Assembly (NCBI RefSeq): GCF_003160695.1
Contig: NZ_QGDD01000009.1
Location: 124,001-188,000 of the forward strand
Direction: 5' to 3'
Source: Nocardioides silvaticus
GTDB lineage: Bacteria > Actinomycetota > Actinomycetes > Propionibacteriales > Nocardioidaceae
Length of the DNA: 64,000 bases
Shown here: positions 26,877 to 35,134 of the stretch, piece by piece
Layout: every line of letters starts with the position of its first letter
How positions within the stretch are numbered: the stretch's first letter is position 1
Made by a program: the position numbers and the translations under genes
Notes under the pieces: model-generated
The model's input: the letters and a program-made list of their open reading frames with translations, nothing else
Database searches by the model: none
What the model was told of the DNA's origin: nothing

Positions 26877-28039
26877 CGACCACCGAGGGTGCGCCCGAGG
26901 GCACCGACCGCGAGATCAGCGGTGCCGAGCTGGTGCTGACCGACGTCGTGAAGAAGTACCCGGGCCAGAAGACGCCCGCCGTCGAGTCGCTCTCGCTCAC
27001 GGTCCCCGCCGGCGAGATCGTGATGTTCATCGGCCCGTCCGGGTGCGGGAAGACGACGTCGTTGAAGATGATCAACCGGCTGATCGAACCGACCTCCGGG
27101 TCGATCACCATCGACGGCAAGGACATCCGCCAGCAGGACGAGAACGAGCTGCGACGCCACATCGGCTACGTGATCCAGGGCGGCAGCCTGTTCCCCCACA
27201 TGACGGTGGAGAAGAACATCGGGATCGTCCCCAAGCTGCTCGGGTGGGACGCCGACCGGATCTCCGCCCGGGTGACCGACCTCCTCGACCTGGTCGGCCT
27301 CGAGCCCGGCCGCTACCGAGGTCGCTACCCGCGCGAGCTGTCGGGCGGCCAGCAGCAGCGGGTCGGTGTCGCCCGCGGTCTCGCCGCCGACCCACCGGTG
27401 ATCCTGATGGACGAGCCGTTCGGCGCGGTCGACCCGATCACCCGGCAGCGCCTCCAGGACGAGCTGCTCAGCATCCAGCGCGAGCTGCGCAAGACGATCA
27501 TCTGCGTCACCCACGACATCGACGAGGCGATCAAGCTCGGTGACCGGATCCTGATCCTGAAGGAGGGCGCCCGGATCGCCCAGTACGACACCCCGGAGGC
27601 CATCCTCGGTGCGCCCGCCGACGACTTCGTCGCCGACTTCGTCGGAGCTGGCTCCTCCCTCAAGGCACTGAGCCTCGCCCGGGTGTCCGACCTGGAGCTC
27701 CGGCAGCCCACCACCGCGCGGGTCGGCGAGTCGACCGCGGAGGTGCGGGAGCGGGCCGAGGCCAACGGCGACACCGCGGTCGTCGTGATCGACGAGCGCG
27801 GCCGGCCCCGCGGCTGGCCCTGGGTGCGGCAGCTCAAGGGCGAGACGATCGTCGTACCCGACCTCGAGCTCAACGACGTCGACGAGCGGTCCACGCTCAA
27901 CGACGCGCTCGACACGATGCTGTCGAGCAACCACGGCGCGGCCATCGTCACCGGCGACCGGGGCCAGTACCTCGGCATCGTCGACTTCGCAGCCGTCACC
28001 GAGCAGATCCGCGCGATGGAGGAGCAGGCCGGTGGCTGA
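26873..28039 (+). CDS. Osmoprotectant ABC transporter ATPase with C-terminal CBS domains
   Basis: This 388-residue protein has Walker A GPSGCGKTT, Q-loop VIQGGSLFPHMT, signature LSGGQQQRVGVARGLA, Walker B VILMDEPFGAVDP and THDIDEA. That order is typical of OpuAA/ProV ATPases. The C-terminal ~110 residues form a CBS-domain pair (ARVGESTAEVRERAEANG; STLNDALDTMLSSNHGAAIV). In OpuA, CBS domains sense ionic strength; a similar gating role is inferred here. ATG overlaps the preceding permease stop (ATGA) and the second permease starts 8 bp before its end. Confidence 0.9.
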   Translation: MTTTEGAPEGTDREISGAELVLTDVVKKYPGQKTPAVESLSLTVPAGEIVMFIGPSGCGKTTSLKMINRLIEPTSGSITIDGKDIRQQDENELRRHIGYVIQGGSLFPHMTVEKNIGIVPKLLGWDADRISARVTDLLDLVGLEPGRYRGRYPRELSGGQQQRVGVARGLAADPPVILMDEPFGAVDPITRQRLQDELLSIQRELRKTIICVTHDIDEAIKLGDRILILKEGARIAQYDTPEAILGAPADDFVADFVGAGSSLKALSLARVSDLELRQPTTARVGESTAEVRERAEANGDTAVVVIDERGRPRGWPWVRQLKGETIVVPDLELNDVDERSTLNDALDTMLSSNHGAAIVTGDRGQYLGIVDFAAVTEQIRAMEEQAGG

Positions 28040-28838
28040 GCCCGCGGTGACACCTCAGGCCGACGTCCCGACCACCGACGCCCCGACCGAGGGGCGCCGG
28101 CTCGGCCGGGAGGCGCTGCTGATGCTGGTGGTGCCGCCGGTCGTCGTGCTGGTGGTCTTCGGCGCGTGGGTGTGGTGGTGGCAGACGGCCGAGCTGGACG
28201 TCATCGAGTCCAACCAGCTGCGTTGGTCGGAGGTCAGCACGCTGATCGTCCAGCACATGAAGCTGACGGTGGTGACGGCGGTCATCGTGGTGGTCATCGC
28301 GGTGCCGCTGGGCGTCATCCTGACCCGCAGGGCGTTCCGGGCCGCTGCCCCGGTGGTCGTCGGCATCGCGAACGCCGGGCAGGCGGCGCCGTCGGTCGGC
28401 CTCATCGTGCTGCTGTTCCTCTGGCTCAACGACTGGCTGAGCGGCTTCTGGATCGCGGTCGTCGCGCTCAGCCTGTACGGGATCCTGCCGGTCCTGCGCA
28501 ACACCATCACCGGCATCGACGGGGTCGACCCCACCCTGGTCGAAGCCGGTCGCGGGGTCGGCATGACCACGATGGGGACGCTGTTCCGCATCGAGCTCCA
28601 GCTGGCGCTGCCGGTGATCATGGCCGGCGTGCGGACCTCGCTGGTGCTGGTCGTCGGCACGGCGTCCCTGGCGTGCTTCATCAACGCCGGCGGACTGGGC
28701 GAGATGATCGTCACCGGCATCACGCTCTTCAAGTACTCACTGATGATCTCCGGTGCGCTGCTCGTCGCCCTGCTCGCGCTGGTCTTCGAGTGGTTGGGCC
28801 GCGTGCTGGAGCAGCTGACCCGGCCGAGGGGCGTCTGA
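28032..28838 (+). CDS. Osmoprotectant ABC transporter permease, second subunit
   Basis: This 268-residue protein has an extra N-terminal cytoplasmic segment and membrane helix, then the BPD-type permease domain with EAGRGVGMTTMGTLFRIELQLALPVIMAGVR. This EAA-like loop is closely related to the one in the first permease. CFINAGGLGEMIVTGI near residue 220 is characteristic of the OpuBB/YehW family. GTG at 28032 overlaps the ATPase gene by 8 bp. The two permeases presumably form a heterodimer. Confidence 0.87.
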   Translation: MAEPAVTPQADVPTTDAPTEGRRLGREALLMLVVPPVVVLVVFGAWVWWWQTAELDVIESNQLRWSEVSTLIVQHMKLTVVTAVIVVVIAVPLGVILTRRAFRAAAPVVVGIANAGQAAPSVGLIVLLFLWLNDWLSGFWIAVVALSLYGILPVLRNTITGIDGVDPTLVEAGRGVGMTTMGTLFRIELQLALPVIMAGVRTSLVLVVGTASLACFINAGGLGEMIVTGITLFKYSLMISGALLVALLALVFEWLGRVLEQLTRPRGV

Positions 28839-28839
28839 C

Positions 28840-29835
28840 GTGCGGCACCTGCGAACGGCGTTCGGCGCGACGCTGACGACGATCTGCCTGCTGGTCGCGG
28901 TCAGCGGGTGCGGCCTCGGGACCGCCGGCGGCCGGGTCCTCTCGGGCTCGCTCGCGGGCCCGGTGGCCGACGTCGAGTCGCTCGACGGTCTGGACATCAC
29001 CATCGGCTCGAAGAACTTCACCGAGAGCATCCTGCTCGGCAAGATGGCGATCAGCCTGCTGGCGTCGGCCGGCGCCGACGTCACCGACCTCACGAACATC
29101 CCGGGCAGCGCCTCCTCGCGCGAGGCACACCTCCAGGGCCAGATCGACGCGATGTGGGAGTACACCGGCACCGGGTGGATCGCCTACCTCGGCGAGACGA
29201 AGCCGATCCCGGACGAGCAGAAGCAGTACCGGGCCGTCCGCGACCGGGACCTGGAGGAGAACGACCTGGTCTGGCTGCCGCCGGCGCCGATGAACAACAC
29301 CTACGGGTTCGCGATGACCCAGGAGACGAAGAAGCGGCTCGGCATCACGAAGCTGTCGCAGATCAAGGACGTTCCCGTCGAGGACCGCACGTTCTGCGTC
29401 GAGTCCGAGTTCACCAACCGACCCGATGGGCTGCCCGGGATGCTCAAGACCTACGGCATCCCGCAGGGCAAGCCGAACGGCGTGCCGGACGAGAACCTCG
29501 AGACCTTCCAGACCGGCGCCATCTACAGCGCCACCGACGCCGGCAAGTGCAGCTTCGGCGAGGTCTTCACCACCGACGGCCGGATCAAGGCGCTGGACCT
29601 CTTCGTGCTGGAGGACGACAAGGAGTACTTCCCCAAGTACAACGTGTCGCTCGTCGTGCGCGAGGAGGTGATCGAGGAGCACCCGCAGATCGCGGACCTG
29701 TTCGCCCCGGTCACCAAGGCGCTCACCGACGAGGTGCTGCTCGAGCTCAACGCGCGGGTGGACGTCGACGGCGAGGAGGCGGTCGACGTGGCCTTCGACT
29801 GGCTGGTGGACGAGGGGTTCCTGACCGAGGACTGA
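28840..29835 (+). CDS. Glycine betaine/choline-type ABC substrate-binding lipoprotein
   Basis: This 331-residue protein has a lipoprotein signal peptide (TTICLLVAVSGCG, lipobox VSGC with Cys27). It is followed by ITIGSKNFTESILLGKMA, the hallmark of the OpuAC/OpuCC (QAT) binding proteins. MWEYTGTGWIAYL and NNTYGFAM carry aromatic residues that could form the quaternary-amine cage. The ligand may be glycine betaine, choline, carnitine or a similar osmolyte; the sequence cannot decide. GTG at 28840 is 1 bp after the permease stop, completing the operon. Confidence 0.9.
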   Translation: MRHLRTAFGATLTTICLLVAVSGCGLGTAGGRVLSGSLAGPVADVESLDGLDITIGSKNFTESILLGKMAISLLASAGADVTDLTNIPGSASSREAHLQGQIDAMWEYTGTGWIAYLGETKPIPDEQKQYRAVRDRDLEENDLVWLPPAPMNNTYGFAMTQETKKRLGITKLSQIKDVPVEDRTFCVESEFTNRPDGLPGMLKTYGIPQGKPNGVPDENLETFQTGAIYSATDAGKCSFGEVFTTDGRIKALDLFVLEDDKEYFPKYNVSLVVREEVIEEHPQIADLFAPVTKALTDEVLLELNARVDVDGEEAVDVAFDWLVDEGFLTED

Positions 29836-29850
29836 TCCCAGCCGAGCGGC

Positions 29851-30774
29851 TCACGACCCCGGCGGCGTGAAGTAGCGGCACTCGTGGTGCGGCGCCAGCG
29901 CGAGCGCGTCGTACCACTGCAGGGCGGGGGTGTTGTCGCTCTCGACGTGCAGCCAGACCGTGGTCACGCCCTGCTCGGCACCCCACTCGAGCAGCTCGGC
30001 GAGGACGGTGGTGCCCAGGCCCTGCCGGCGGTGGGCTGGGGCGACCTCGATGCCGTGCACGCCGATCCAGTCGTCGTCGACGCCGGCCTCGCCGCGGGCG
30101 ACGTCGTCGATGGTGACGAGGGCGCGGGGGCCGTCGACGGTGAGGTGTGCCCGGTCGCCGGTCCCGGGGAGCCGGCGGCGGACCTGGGAGAGCGACGCGA
30201 GCCGGAGCTCGCTGTCGCCGGTGGGGTCGTGGGTCCAGCCGAGGTCGCGGAAGGCCGCCTCCGCCTCGGAGCCCACCTCGACCTGGACGTACGACGGCCG
30301 CCCGCGCTCGTCGTAGAACGCACGAACCGCAGCGGCCGCCTCGTCGTACGGCAGGCGGGGGTCGCCCATCGCCAGGCAGGAGTTGGCGCGACGCCGTAGC
30401 CGGCCCACGGGCGCGGTGTCGGTGCGCAGCACCCACTCGCCGAGCGGGGTGGACTCGACCGAGCCCCAGAGTGCCGCGGTGTGCAGCTCGGCGTCCCGCG
30501 CGGAGACCCGCATCCGCACCGACGGACGGGGCGGCACCGGCTTGCCGGAGACGATGTCACGGATCGCGATCTCGACCGGTTCGCCGTCCTCGGGCTGCAC
30601 CACGCACCGGCCCTCGCCCCACGCGACGCAGATCCCGAGCAGGTCGGTCATCGCCGGCCCGCCCGACGGGCCGGTCTCGCCACGGAGCAGCCGGCGGACC
30701 ACGATCCGCTTGCCCACGACGTGCGGGCCGAGCAGGTGGTGTCCCGAATCACGTGGGTCGTGCGCCGTCGTCAC
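29851..30774 (-). CDS. GNAT acetyltransferase with conserved actinobacterial N-terminal domain
   Basis: This 307-residue protein has an N-terminal domain typical of a widespread actinobacterial family ([52 protein letters not shown]). It continues into a GNAT domain (about residues 180-300) with [24 protein letters not shown] and [24 protein letters not shown] at 30774 is preferred to the internal ATG because the segment before that ATG is conserved in the family. The acceptor is unknown. It is divergent from the ferredoxin gene. Confidence 0.83.
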   Translation of the reverse strand: MTTAHDPRDSGHHLLGPHVVGKRIVVRRLLRGETGPSGGPAMTDLLGICVAWGEGRCVVQPEDGEPVEIAIRDIVSGKPVPPRPSVRMRVSARDAELHTAALWGSVESTPLGEWVLRTDTAPVGRLRRRANSCLAMGDPRLPYDEAAAAVRAFYDERGRPSYVQVEVGSEAEAAFRDLGWTHDPTGDSELRLASLSQVRRRLPGTGDRAHLTVDGPRALVTIDDVARGEAGVDDDWIGVHGIEVAPAHRRQGLGTTVLAELLEWGAEQGVTTVWLHVESDNTPALQWYDALALAPHHECRYFTPPGS

Positions 30775-30849
30775 CCCGGGGATACTAGGCTGGCCGCCGG
30801 CACGAACATGTTTCGTGTTCGCATCCGCTCTGCAGCTCAGGAGGAACCG

Positions 30850-31176
30850 GTGACCTACGTCATCTCCCAGCCCTGCGTCGACCTCAAGGACCGCGCTTGT
30901 GTCGACGAGTGCCCCGTCGACTGCATCTACGAGGGCAAGCGGATGCTCTACATCCACCCCGACGAGTGCGTGGACTGCGGCGCCTGCGAGCCGGTGTGCC
31001 CGGTCGAGGCGATCTTCTACGAGGACGACGTCCCGGAGGAGTGGAAGGACTACTACGACGCCAACGTCGGGTTCTTCGACGACCTCGGCTCGCCGGGTGG
31101 CGCGGCCAAGATGGGTGAGATCGACAAGGACCACCCGTTCGTCGCGGCGCTCGAGCCGCAGAACCAGGACCACTGA
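30850..31176 (+). CDS. fdxA: Seven-iron ferredoxin (FdxA type)
   Basis: This 108-residue protein has the [3Fe-4S][4Fe-4S] arrangement. The N-terminal [19 protein letters not shown] lacks one Cys of a full 4Fe site, and [17 protein letters not shown] supplies the second cluster. The acidic C-terminal extension is as in mycobacterial FdxA/FdxC. It carries low-potential electrons, for example to P450s or 2-oxoacid oxidoreductases; the partner is unknown. GTG at 30850 follows CAGGAGGAACC, a strong ribosome binding site, with a TAGGCT -10 candidate at 30786-30791. It is 8 bp upstream of dapC, a pairing conserved in actinobacteria. Confidence 0.94.
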   Translation: MTYVISQPCVDLKDRACVDECPVDCIYEGKRMLYIHPDECVDCGACEPVCPVEAIFYEDDVPEEWKDYYDANVGFFDDLGSPGGAAKMGEIDKDHPFVAALEPQNQDH

Positions 31177-31184
31177 TCACCTCG

Positions 31185-32300
31185 GTGGTCCCACCCGTCT
31201 CGCGCCGGCTGCCCGACTTCCCCTGGGACAAGCTGACGTCGTACGCCGCCACGGCGCGCGCACACCCGGACGACATCGTCGACCTCTCCGTCGGCACCCC
31301 GGTCGACCCCACGCCCGAGGTCGCCCAGGCTGCACTGCGCGCTGCGGCCGACTCCCCGGGCTACCCGCTGACGATCGGCCTGCCGGAGGCCCGGCAGGCG
31401 GTCGTCGACTGGTTCGCGCGCGCTCACGGCGTCCCCGGCCTGGAGATCGACCAGGTGCTGCCGGTCATCGGCTCCAAGGAGCTGATCGCCTCGCTGCCGA
31501 CCCACCTCGGCGTCGGCCCGGGCGACCTGGTCGTCTTCCCGCAGCTCGCCTACCCGACCTACGAGGTCGGCGCGGCGCTCGTGGGTGCACGGACGATGGC
31601 CACCGACTCGCTGACCTCGATCGGCCCCGAGACCCCGCGCCTGCTCTGGCTGAACTCGCCCTCCAACCCCACCGGCCGAGTGCTCCCGAAGGAGCACCTC
31701 AAGAAGGTCGTCGACTGGTGCCGTGAGCGGCGCGTGCTGCTCGTCTCCGACGAGTGCTACATCGAGTGCAGCTGGGAGGCTCCGGCGTACTCCGTCCTCC
31801 ACCCGGACGTCTGCGGCGGCAGCCACGACGGCATCCTCGCCGTCCACTCGCTGTCGAAGCGGTCCAACCTCGCGGGCTACCGGTGCGCGTTCGTCGCCGG
31901 CGACCGCTCGGTGGTCGCCGAGCTGCTCGCCGTCCGCAAGAACCTCGGCCTCCAGATGCCGGGCCCCCAGCAGCGCGTCCTCGCCGCCGTGCTCGACGAC
32001 GACGAGCACAGCAAGGAGCAGCACGCGCGGTACGCCGCCCGCCGGGCCACGCTCCGCGCCGCCCTCGAGGGTGCCGGCTTCACGATCGACCACTCGGAGG
32101 CCTCGCTCTACCTGTGGGCCACCCGCGGTCCGGACGGACCCGACTGCTGGGCCACCGTGGCCGAGCTGGCCGAGCTCGGCATCCTCGTCGCCCCCGGCGA
32201 GTTCTACGGCCGCGCCGGCTCGCACCACGTGCGGGTCGCCTTCACCGCGACCGACGAGCGGGTCGCAGCCGCCGCGGAGCGGCTCGCCACCCTGGCTTGA
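31185..32300 (+). CDS. dapC: N-succinyldiaminopimelate aminotransferase
   Basis: This 371-residue class-I/II PLP aminotransferase has LWLNSPSNPTGRVLP, the LVSDECYIE motif with the PLP-interacting Asp and Tyr, and the PLP lysine in VHSLSKRSNLAGYR. The C-terminal Arg in HHVRVAFTA would bind the substrate carboxylate. Coupling with fdxA and the presence of dapD and dapE later in the window support assignment as DapC. This enzyme makes N-succinyl-L,L-diaminopimelate for lysine and peptidoglycan. GTG at 31185 is used. Confidence 0.9.
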   Translation: MVPPVSRRLPDFPWDKLTSYAATARAHPDDIVDLSVGTPVDPTPEVAQAALRAAADSPGYPLTIGLPEARQAVVDWFARAHGVPGLEIDQVLPVIGSKELIASLPTHLGVGPGDLVVFPQLAYPTYEVGAALVGARTMATDSLTSIGPETPRLLWLNSPSNPTGRVLPKEHLKKVVDWCRERRVLLVSDECYIECSWEAPAYSVLHPDVCGGSHDGILAVHSLSKRSNLAGYRCAFVAGDRSVVAELLAVRKNLGLQMPGPQQRVLAAVLDDDEHSKEQHARYAARRATLRAALEGAGFTIDHSEASLYLWATRGPDGPDCWATVAELAELGILVAPGEFYGRAGSHHVRVAFTATDERVAAAAERLATLA

Positions 32301-32305
32301 CGGGT

Positions 32306-32311
32306 TAACGT
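32306..32311 (+). promoter_or_regulatory. -10 element for a leaderless lipoprotein transcript
   Basis: TAACGT lies 6 nt before the ATG at 32318, in the 17-bp gap after dapC. Confidence 0.35.
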
Positions 32312-32317
32312 CGGTCC

Positions 32318-33133
32318 ATGCGTCGACTGGCGGTGCTCGGGACCCTCCTGCTGCTCGTCGCCGGCTGCGGTGGGCAGGACGACCAGGACGACCCCGCGTC
32401 GTCCGCCACCGAACAGACGGCGCCGGAGACGTCGCAGGCGGTCTCGGTCGACGGCAACGAGATCGTCCCGCTGGCTCGGGCGGACGGGAGCGAAGGGCGT
32501 TACCTGCTGCACCTCCCGCCGGAGCCGGCCTCGGACGACGGCTTCCCACTGGTCCTCGTCCTGCACGGTGCTCCTGGCACCCCGGAGGAGATGGTCGAGG
32601 TGACCGGGTTCGACGACCTCGCCGACGAGGAAGGGTTCGTCGTCGCCTACCCCGATTCCTTCGATGCCGCCGAGGACGTCGCCGTCCTGCTCGACGACGT
32701 CGAGGCCCGCGCGCCGATCGACCCGGAGCGCATCTACGCCACCGGCTTCTCCCGAGGCGCCTCGGCGACCTACCTGCTCACCTCGGAGCTCACCGACCGG
32801 ATCGCCGCGTTCGCCCCCGTGAGCGGGGTGCCCTACGAGGTCCCGCCGGAAGGTCCCGCCTCGGTGCTCGCCATCCAGGGCCTGGCGGACGAGACGGTCA
32901 CCGGGTCGGACGGGTTCGTCGAGGGCTGGCGGGAAGCGGCTGCGTGCGCCCCGCCGACGGTGACCAGGGAACGGCTCGGGAACCGGCCGGCCCGCCGCGC
33001 GACGAGCAGCTGTGCCGGCGGGGCAGACTTCGTCGTGATCGACGTGCAGCGGATGGGCCACGAGTGGCCACGAGGTGCAACGCCGCTGGTCTGGGAGTTC
33101 TTCGAGGACCACCCGCTGTCGGGCGCGAGGTAA
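32318..33133 (+). CDS. Lipoprotein alpha/beta hydrolase (PHB depolymerase/LpqC-like esterase)
   Basis: This 271-residue protein has a lipoprotein signal (LLLLVAGCG, lipobox VAGC) followed by an acidic/Ser-rich linker. The catalytic domain has VLHGAPGTPEEM (oxyanion region), the nucleophile elbow GFSRGAS and a late GHEWPRG with the probable catalytic His. The layout fits the poly(3-hydroxybutyrate) depolymerase/LpqC/feruloyl-esterase group. It is likely tethered to the outer face of the membrane; the substrate is unknown. A possible leaderless start lies 6 nt after TAACGT. Confidence 0.8.
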   Translation: MRRLAVLGTLLLLVAGCGGQDDQDDPASSATEQTAPETSQAVSVDGNEIVPLARADGSEGRYLLHLPPEPASDDGFPLVLVLHGAPGTPEEMVEVTGFDDLADEEGFVVAYPDSFDAAEDVAVLLDDVEARAPIDPERIYATGFSRGASATYLLTSELTDRIAAFAPVSGVPYEVPPEGPASVLAIQGLADETVTGSDGFVEGWREAAACAPPTVTRERLGNRPARRATSSCAGGADFVVIDVQRMGHEWPRGATPLVWEFFEDHPLSGAR

Positions 33134-33141
33134 CCGCCGGG

Positions 33142-33954
33142 CTACTTCACCTCGGAGCGGCGCAGGAACAGGAGGCCGACCGTGAGCGGCAACACGATCC
33201 AGATCGCGGTGGTCGAGGCGAGCATCGCCCATTCCTCGGCCGTGTCCGTCGCGCCCTCGAACAACGCGACCTGGGTCGCGTTCCAGTCGACCCACGGCTG
33301 CAGGTCGCTGAACCAGTCGCGGACCTCGGCGAGCAGGACGAGGATCCCCGAGAGGACGAGGGACACCACGAAGTAGCCGACGATGGCGGCCGCCGAGCTG
33401 CGCAGCACGACGCCCAGCGTGAAGCCGATCGCCATGCCGACGAGGTTGCCGAGGACGATCTGCGGCACCTCCGACAACGGGATGTTCCAGACAGGATCGA
33501 CACCCGCGAGCGCGGAGCCCGCCAGGTTGCCGAGGGCGCCGACGGCGAAGGCGACGGCCATCGAGCCGATGCCGACCAGGAAGGTCGCGATCGCCTTGGC
33601 TCCGATCACGCGGCCGCGGTGGGGGACCAGGGCGAACGTCGTGAGCCCGCTGCGCTGGCTCCACTCGCTGGTGACGCCCAGGATCGCGATCATCGGCAGG
33701 ATCACCGACATGGGGAAGCCGATCGCGGTCGCGAAGCTCTCGTAGGTCACCGAGTCGTCAGGCGCGAAGACGATGACGGCCGCGGTGGCGACGACCGAGA
33801 GGACGCCGATGCTGATGAGCATCCACCAGCCCGACCGGGTGTCGAACATCTTGCGCAGCTCGACCTCGACCAGCCGAGCAGTAGGGATCGTGTGGATCGG
33901 TAGCCGAGCCGGGGCTGCTGTCGTCGCGTCGTGGGGTGTGGCCGTGGTGGTCAT
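33142..33954 (-). CDS. ABC-2 type transporter permease without an adjacent ATPase
   Basis: This 270-residue protein has six hydrophobic segments after a ~30-residue cytoplasmic lead. VELRKMFDTRSGWWMLISIGVLS is the typical ABC-2 permease start, and ILGVTSEWSQRSGLTTFALVPHRGRVIGAKAIA is the conserved region between helices 2 and 3. Such permeases normally follow their ATPase gene directly. Here the upstream neighbour is a divergent GNAT gene and no ATPase is encoded nearby, so the partner must be elsewhere or lost. Function unknown. Confidence 0.82.
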   Translation of the reverse strand: MTTTATPHDATTAAPARLPIHTIPTARLVEVELRKMFDTRSGWWMLISIGVLSVVATAAVIVFAPDDSVTYESFATAIGFPMSVILPMIAILGVTSEWSQRSGLTTFALVPHRGRVIGAKAIATFLVGIGSMAVAFAVGALGNLAGSALAGVDPVWNIPLSEVPQIVLGNLVGMAIGFTLGVVLRSSAAAIVGYFVVSLVLSGILVLLAEVRDWFSDLQPWVDWNATQVALFEGATDTAEEWAMLASTTAIWIVLPLTVGLLFLRRSEVK

Positions 33955-34078
33955 GGCCTGACGATCTCGGCAGGGCGGCGTACGGCGCGTCGGGGGCGAC
34001 CCTCATGCTCCCCGTACCCGACCCCTGCCCCACCCTGAGCGCGGCTGCGTCGATCGCCGGCGATGAGACGATCAGGTC

Positions 34079-34633
34079 GTGGTTCCTGAGTCTCTGCGCT
34101 ACCCCGATCCTCCGCTGTGCGACGGACGGATCGGACTCCGCAAGTGGGATGAAGGCGACCTCGACTGTGTTCGACTTGCAGGGACGGACCCAGCCATACC
34201 GGCGGGCACGACCGTCCCCGCCACGTACACGGCGGCCGAAGGACTCGCCTTCATCCAGCGTCAGTGGAGCCGTGCGGATCGGGGTGAGGGACTGTCTCTG
34301 GCGATCGTCGATGTGAGCGACGACCGCGCGATCGGCCTGGTATCCATCGCGATGAGACCGCAGCAGCATGTCGCGGGACTTGGCTACTGGGTAGTCCCGA
34401 GTGAACGCGGCAAGGGCGTGGCGACGGCCGCCGTTCGCCTGGTGTCGCCCTGGGCACTGAACGCGCTGGGCTTGCAGCGGTTGGAGGCATGGACGGAGCC
34501 CGAGAATCTGCGATCTCAGGCCGTCCTACGAAGCGCTGGGTTCGAGCACGAGGGGCGTCTTCGGAACTTCCTCAGGGTCGACGAGCACCCCGTCGACGCG
34601 ATGGTGTTCGCCGTGCTTGGCTCTGGAGTGTGA
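34079..34633 (+). CDS. GNAT acetyltransferase (RimJ/RimL type)
   Basis: This 184-residue protein has the RimJ/RimL-like order: IGLRKWDEGDLDCV near the N-terminus, LGYWVVPSERGKGVATAAVRLV as the acetyl-CoA loop, and LQRLEAWTEPENLRSQAVLRSAGFEHEGRLRNF in the C-terminal part. It may modify a protein N-terminus or a small molecule. The GTG start has no clear ribosome binding site. Base composition is lower in GC and codon choice less biased than in neighbours (for example tgtgttcgacttgcaggg in the first third), suggesting recent transfer. Confidence 0.8.
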   Translation: MVPESLRYPDPPLCDGRIGLRKWDEGDLDCVRLAGTDPAIPAGTTVPATYTAAEGLAFIQRQWSRADRGEGLSLAIVDVSDDRAIGLVSIAMRPQQHVAGLGYWVVPSERGKGVATAAVRLVSPWALNALGLQRLEAWTEPENLRSQAVLRSAGFEHEGRLRNFLRVDEHPVDAMVFAVLGSGV

Positions 34634-34701
34634 AATGCGCCGCCGGCTGTCGGCTGTCGGTTGCGGCGTGTGCGAACCGGCCGGTGTGGACTCGCCGGCC
34701 T

Positions 34702-34707
34702 TAGGCT
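34702..34707 (+). promoter_or_regulatory. -10 element for a leaderless lipoprotein transcript
   Basis: TAGGCT lies 7 nt before the GTG at 34715. Just upstream, GGCCGG and CCGGCC form a 6-bp hairpin that may terminate the GNAT transcript. Confidence 0.35.
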
Positions 34708-34714
34708 CAGCATT

Positions 34715-35134
34715 GTGTTTCGAAGGCGTCTGACATTCAGTGCGGCGCTGGTCGTGGTCGCGGCCGCCGCGTGTGACGTGAGCGTGGACGATGAGTCCTC
34801 GACCCGGTCGTCGCCTGCGGCCAGCGCGTCCACGGGTCAGGGCTCGGTCACCGACGATCCGGTCAACGGCCTGGCCGACGACGCCAGCGAGGCGGCCGAC
34901 GTCGTCGACTCTGCTCCGCTGCTGCGCATCAGGAACGCGACGTCGCAGGAGCTGGTGCTGACGAGTGAGGGTGAGCGGACCACGGTGACGGTCGCGGCCG
35001 GCGAGTCCGTGCGATTGATGACCGAGCGGGTCTGCCGATGGATCCCGCTGACGGCCACCACGGTCGACGGGCGGTTCGTGGATGCGTTCACCGAGCCGTG
35101 CCAGGGCCAGACGTGGATCATCACCGAGAACTAG
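34715..35134 (+). CDS. Small secreted protein or lipoprotein of unknown function
   Basis: This 139-residue protein has a signal peptide (RRRLTFSAALVVVAAAAC). The Cys fits a lipoprotein, although the residue at -3 is Ala rather than Leu/Val. An acidic Ser/Thr/Ala linker follows, then a small domain starting LLRIRNATSQELVLTSEG and containing two Cys (RVCRWIP and EPCQGQTW), probably disulfide-bonded. I do not recognise the domain. GTG at 34715 is supported by a TAGGCT element 7 nt upstream. Its stop overlaps the convergent DUF222/HNH gene by 4 bp. Confidence 0.65.
   Translation: MFRRRLTFSAALVVVAAAACDVSVDDESSTRSSPAASASTGQGSVTDDPVNGLADDASEAADVVDSAPLLRIRNATSQELVLTSEGERTTVTVAAGESVRLMTERVCRWIPLTATTVDGRFVDAFTEPCQGQTWIITEN

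Noticed and set aside
34489-34704. Short plus-strand frame overlapping the GNAT gene end
   Set aside because: Out-of-frame shadow with no start signal; the next real gene begins at 34715.
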